Source: Opitutales bacterium (GTDB taxonomy: Bacteria; Verrucomicrobiota; Verrucomicrobiae; Opitutales; CAG-312). Taken from it: 7,486 bases of DNA. The notes below the pieces were generated by a model, which worked only from the letters and a program-made list of their open reading frames with translations, made no database searches and had not been told where the DNA came from. Shown piece after piece: positions 7,330 through 7,486 of this stretch. Location of the stretch: positions 1-7,486 of the forward strand of contig JAGAOA010000107.1 in the NCBI GenBank assembly GCA_017623955.1, read 5' to 3'. The number at the start of each line of letters is the position of its first letter. Position 1 is the stretch's first letter. The translations under genes were made by a program, and so were the position numbers.

Positions 7330-7358
7330 TGCAATGAGTATTTGTAATACTATATGCT
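7330..7358 (-). repeat. Right arm of perfect 29-bp inverted repeat
   Basis: The partner of 7156-7184 in opposite orientation, with the same internal dyad, AGTATT-TGT-AATACT (7337-7351). Its outer edge is 48 nt from the ATG at 7407, almost the same distance as on the other side. Confidence 0.95.
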
Positions 7359-7406
7359 AGTACCAACGTTTATTACAAAAATTTAATATTTTTTATTTAA
7401 GAACTT

Positions 7407-7486
7407 ATGAAAAAAACAATAATAATAACTTCAGCACTTGCACTGTTTGTAGGAGCTGCAATGGCAACCGAAGTAAATAGTTATAT
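7407..7486 (+). CDS. Start of a divergent paralogous secreted surface protein, 3' partial
   Basis: Only 26 codons lie in the window. The translation begins with MKKTIIITSALALFVGAAMA followed by TEVNSY, a signal peptide with a likely cleavage after AMA. It aligns without gaps with the first residues of the minus-strand surface protein (MKK, TTS/ITS, ALF, GA, AMA/VMA, then EV), so the two genes are paralogs facing away from each other. The leader also resembles that of its partner, with CTT directly before ATG and no Shine-Dalgarno site. By analogy it should encode a beta-helix PEP-CTERM protein, but nothing beyond the signal peptide can be seen here. Confidence 0.82.
   Translation, partial: MKKTIIITSALALFVGAAMATEVNSY

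Larger units (their letters stand above)
7137..7379. repeat. Five copies of the 9-mer TTTGTAATA on alternating strands
   Basis: Exact copies lie at 7137-7145 (+), 7165-7173 (-), 7192-7200 (+), 7341-7349 (+) and 7371-7379 (-). Two are within the inverted-repeat arms, two are in the leaders at matching distances (26-27 nt) from each start codon, and one is just inside the left arm. Neighbouring copies begin 27-30 bp apart. They may bind a regulator or recombinase; that role is inference. Confidence 0.75.
7111..7406. promoter_or_regulatory. Divergent regulatory region between two paralogous surface-protein genes
   Basis: These 296 bp, very rich in A and T, contain no coding frame and must hold the promoters of both flanking genes. 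The arrangement is nearly mirror-symmetric: a 5' leader of 45-48 nt, one arm of a perfect 29-bp inverted repeat, then a 145-bp spacer that is not symmetric. The two leaders are partly alike (a shared TTATTACAAA, then TTAATATT and CTT just before ATG). Reading outward in the right arm, TTGCAA (7329-7334) lies 16 nt before TATATG (7351-7356), a weak -35/-10 candidate; the left arm gives ATGCAA at the first position. No clear Shine-Dalgarno sequence precedes either ATG. Promoter positions are inference. Confidence 0.65.

Noticed and set aside
7156..7358. CRISPR array or insertion-sequence ends
   Set aside because: There are only two repeat units, they are inverted rather than direct, and the 145-bp spacer codes for no transposase; no target-site duplication flanks them.

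Overview
The window looks like a low-GC genome from the Verrucomicrobiota/PVC group, most likely an Opitutae-type lineage. The best clue is the large minus-strand protein. It ends in a textbook PEP-CTERM tail (VPEPSTYA, a hydrophobic stretch, then YRRRK) of the type common in Verrucomicrobia, and its body is built from FxxN/GGAI repeats of the kind known from chlamydial polymorphic membrane proteins. Weak or absent Shine-Dalgarno sites in front of several genes fit as well. The taxonomic placement is inference; no rRNA or other marker gene is present.

Positions 2-2652 hold a plus-strand operon of three consecutive paralogous iron-sulfur proteins related to epoxyqueuosine reductase (QueG) and the reductive dehalogenase core. 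The first is cut by the window edge, the second follows after 18 nt, and the third overlaps the second by 4 nt (ATGA). A strong intrinsic terminator closes the operon at about 2663-2698. A single MFS transporter of the nucleoside:H+ symporter (NupG-like) family follows at 2735-3979, with its own terminator at 4002-4031. All four genes look metabolic, but no substrate can be read from the sequence.

From 4154 to the right end the window changes to surface proteins. A 967-residue secreted, cysteine-free protein lies on the minus strand (4207-7110) with its own terminator. It has a signal peptide, two tandem copies of a beta-helix module made of Pmp-like repeats plus an autotransporter-associated (PATR) repeat, and a PEP-CTERM anchor. 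A second gene begins at 7407 on the plus strand, diverging from it. Only its signal peptide and a few residues lie in the window, but they are clearly paralogous to the minus-strand gene.

The 296 bp between these divergent paralogs is the most notable part. It contains a perfect 29-bp inverted repeat (7156-7184 and 7330-7358) around a 145-bp AT-rich spacer. Each arm sits 45-48 nt upstream of one start codon and carries an internal 15-bp dyad. A 9-mer, TTTGTAATA, occurs five times here on both strands. This could be an invertible regulatory segment controlling two alternative surface proteins, or a duplicated promoter/operator kept identical by selection. The sequence alone cannot decide between them.
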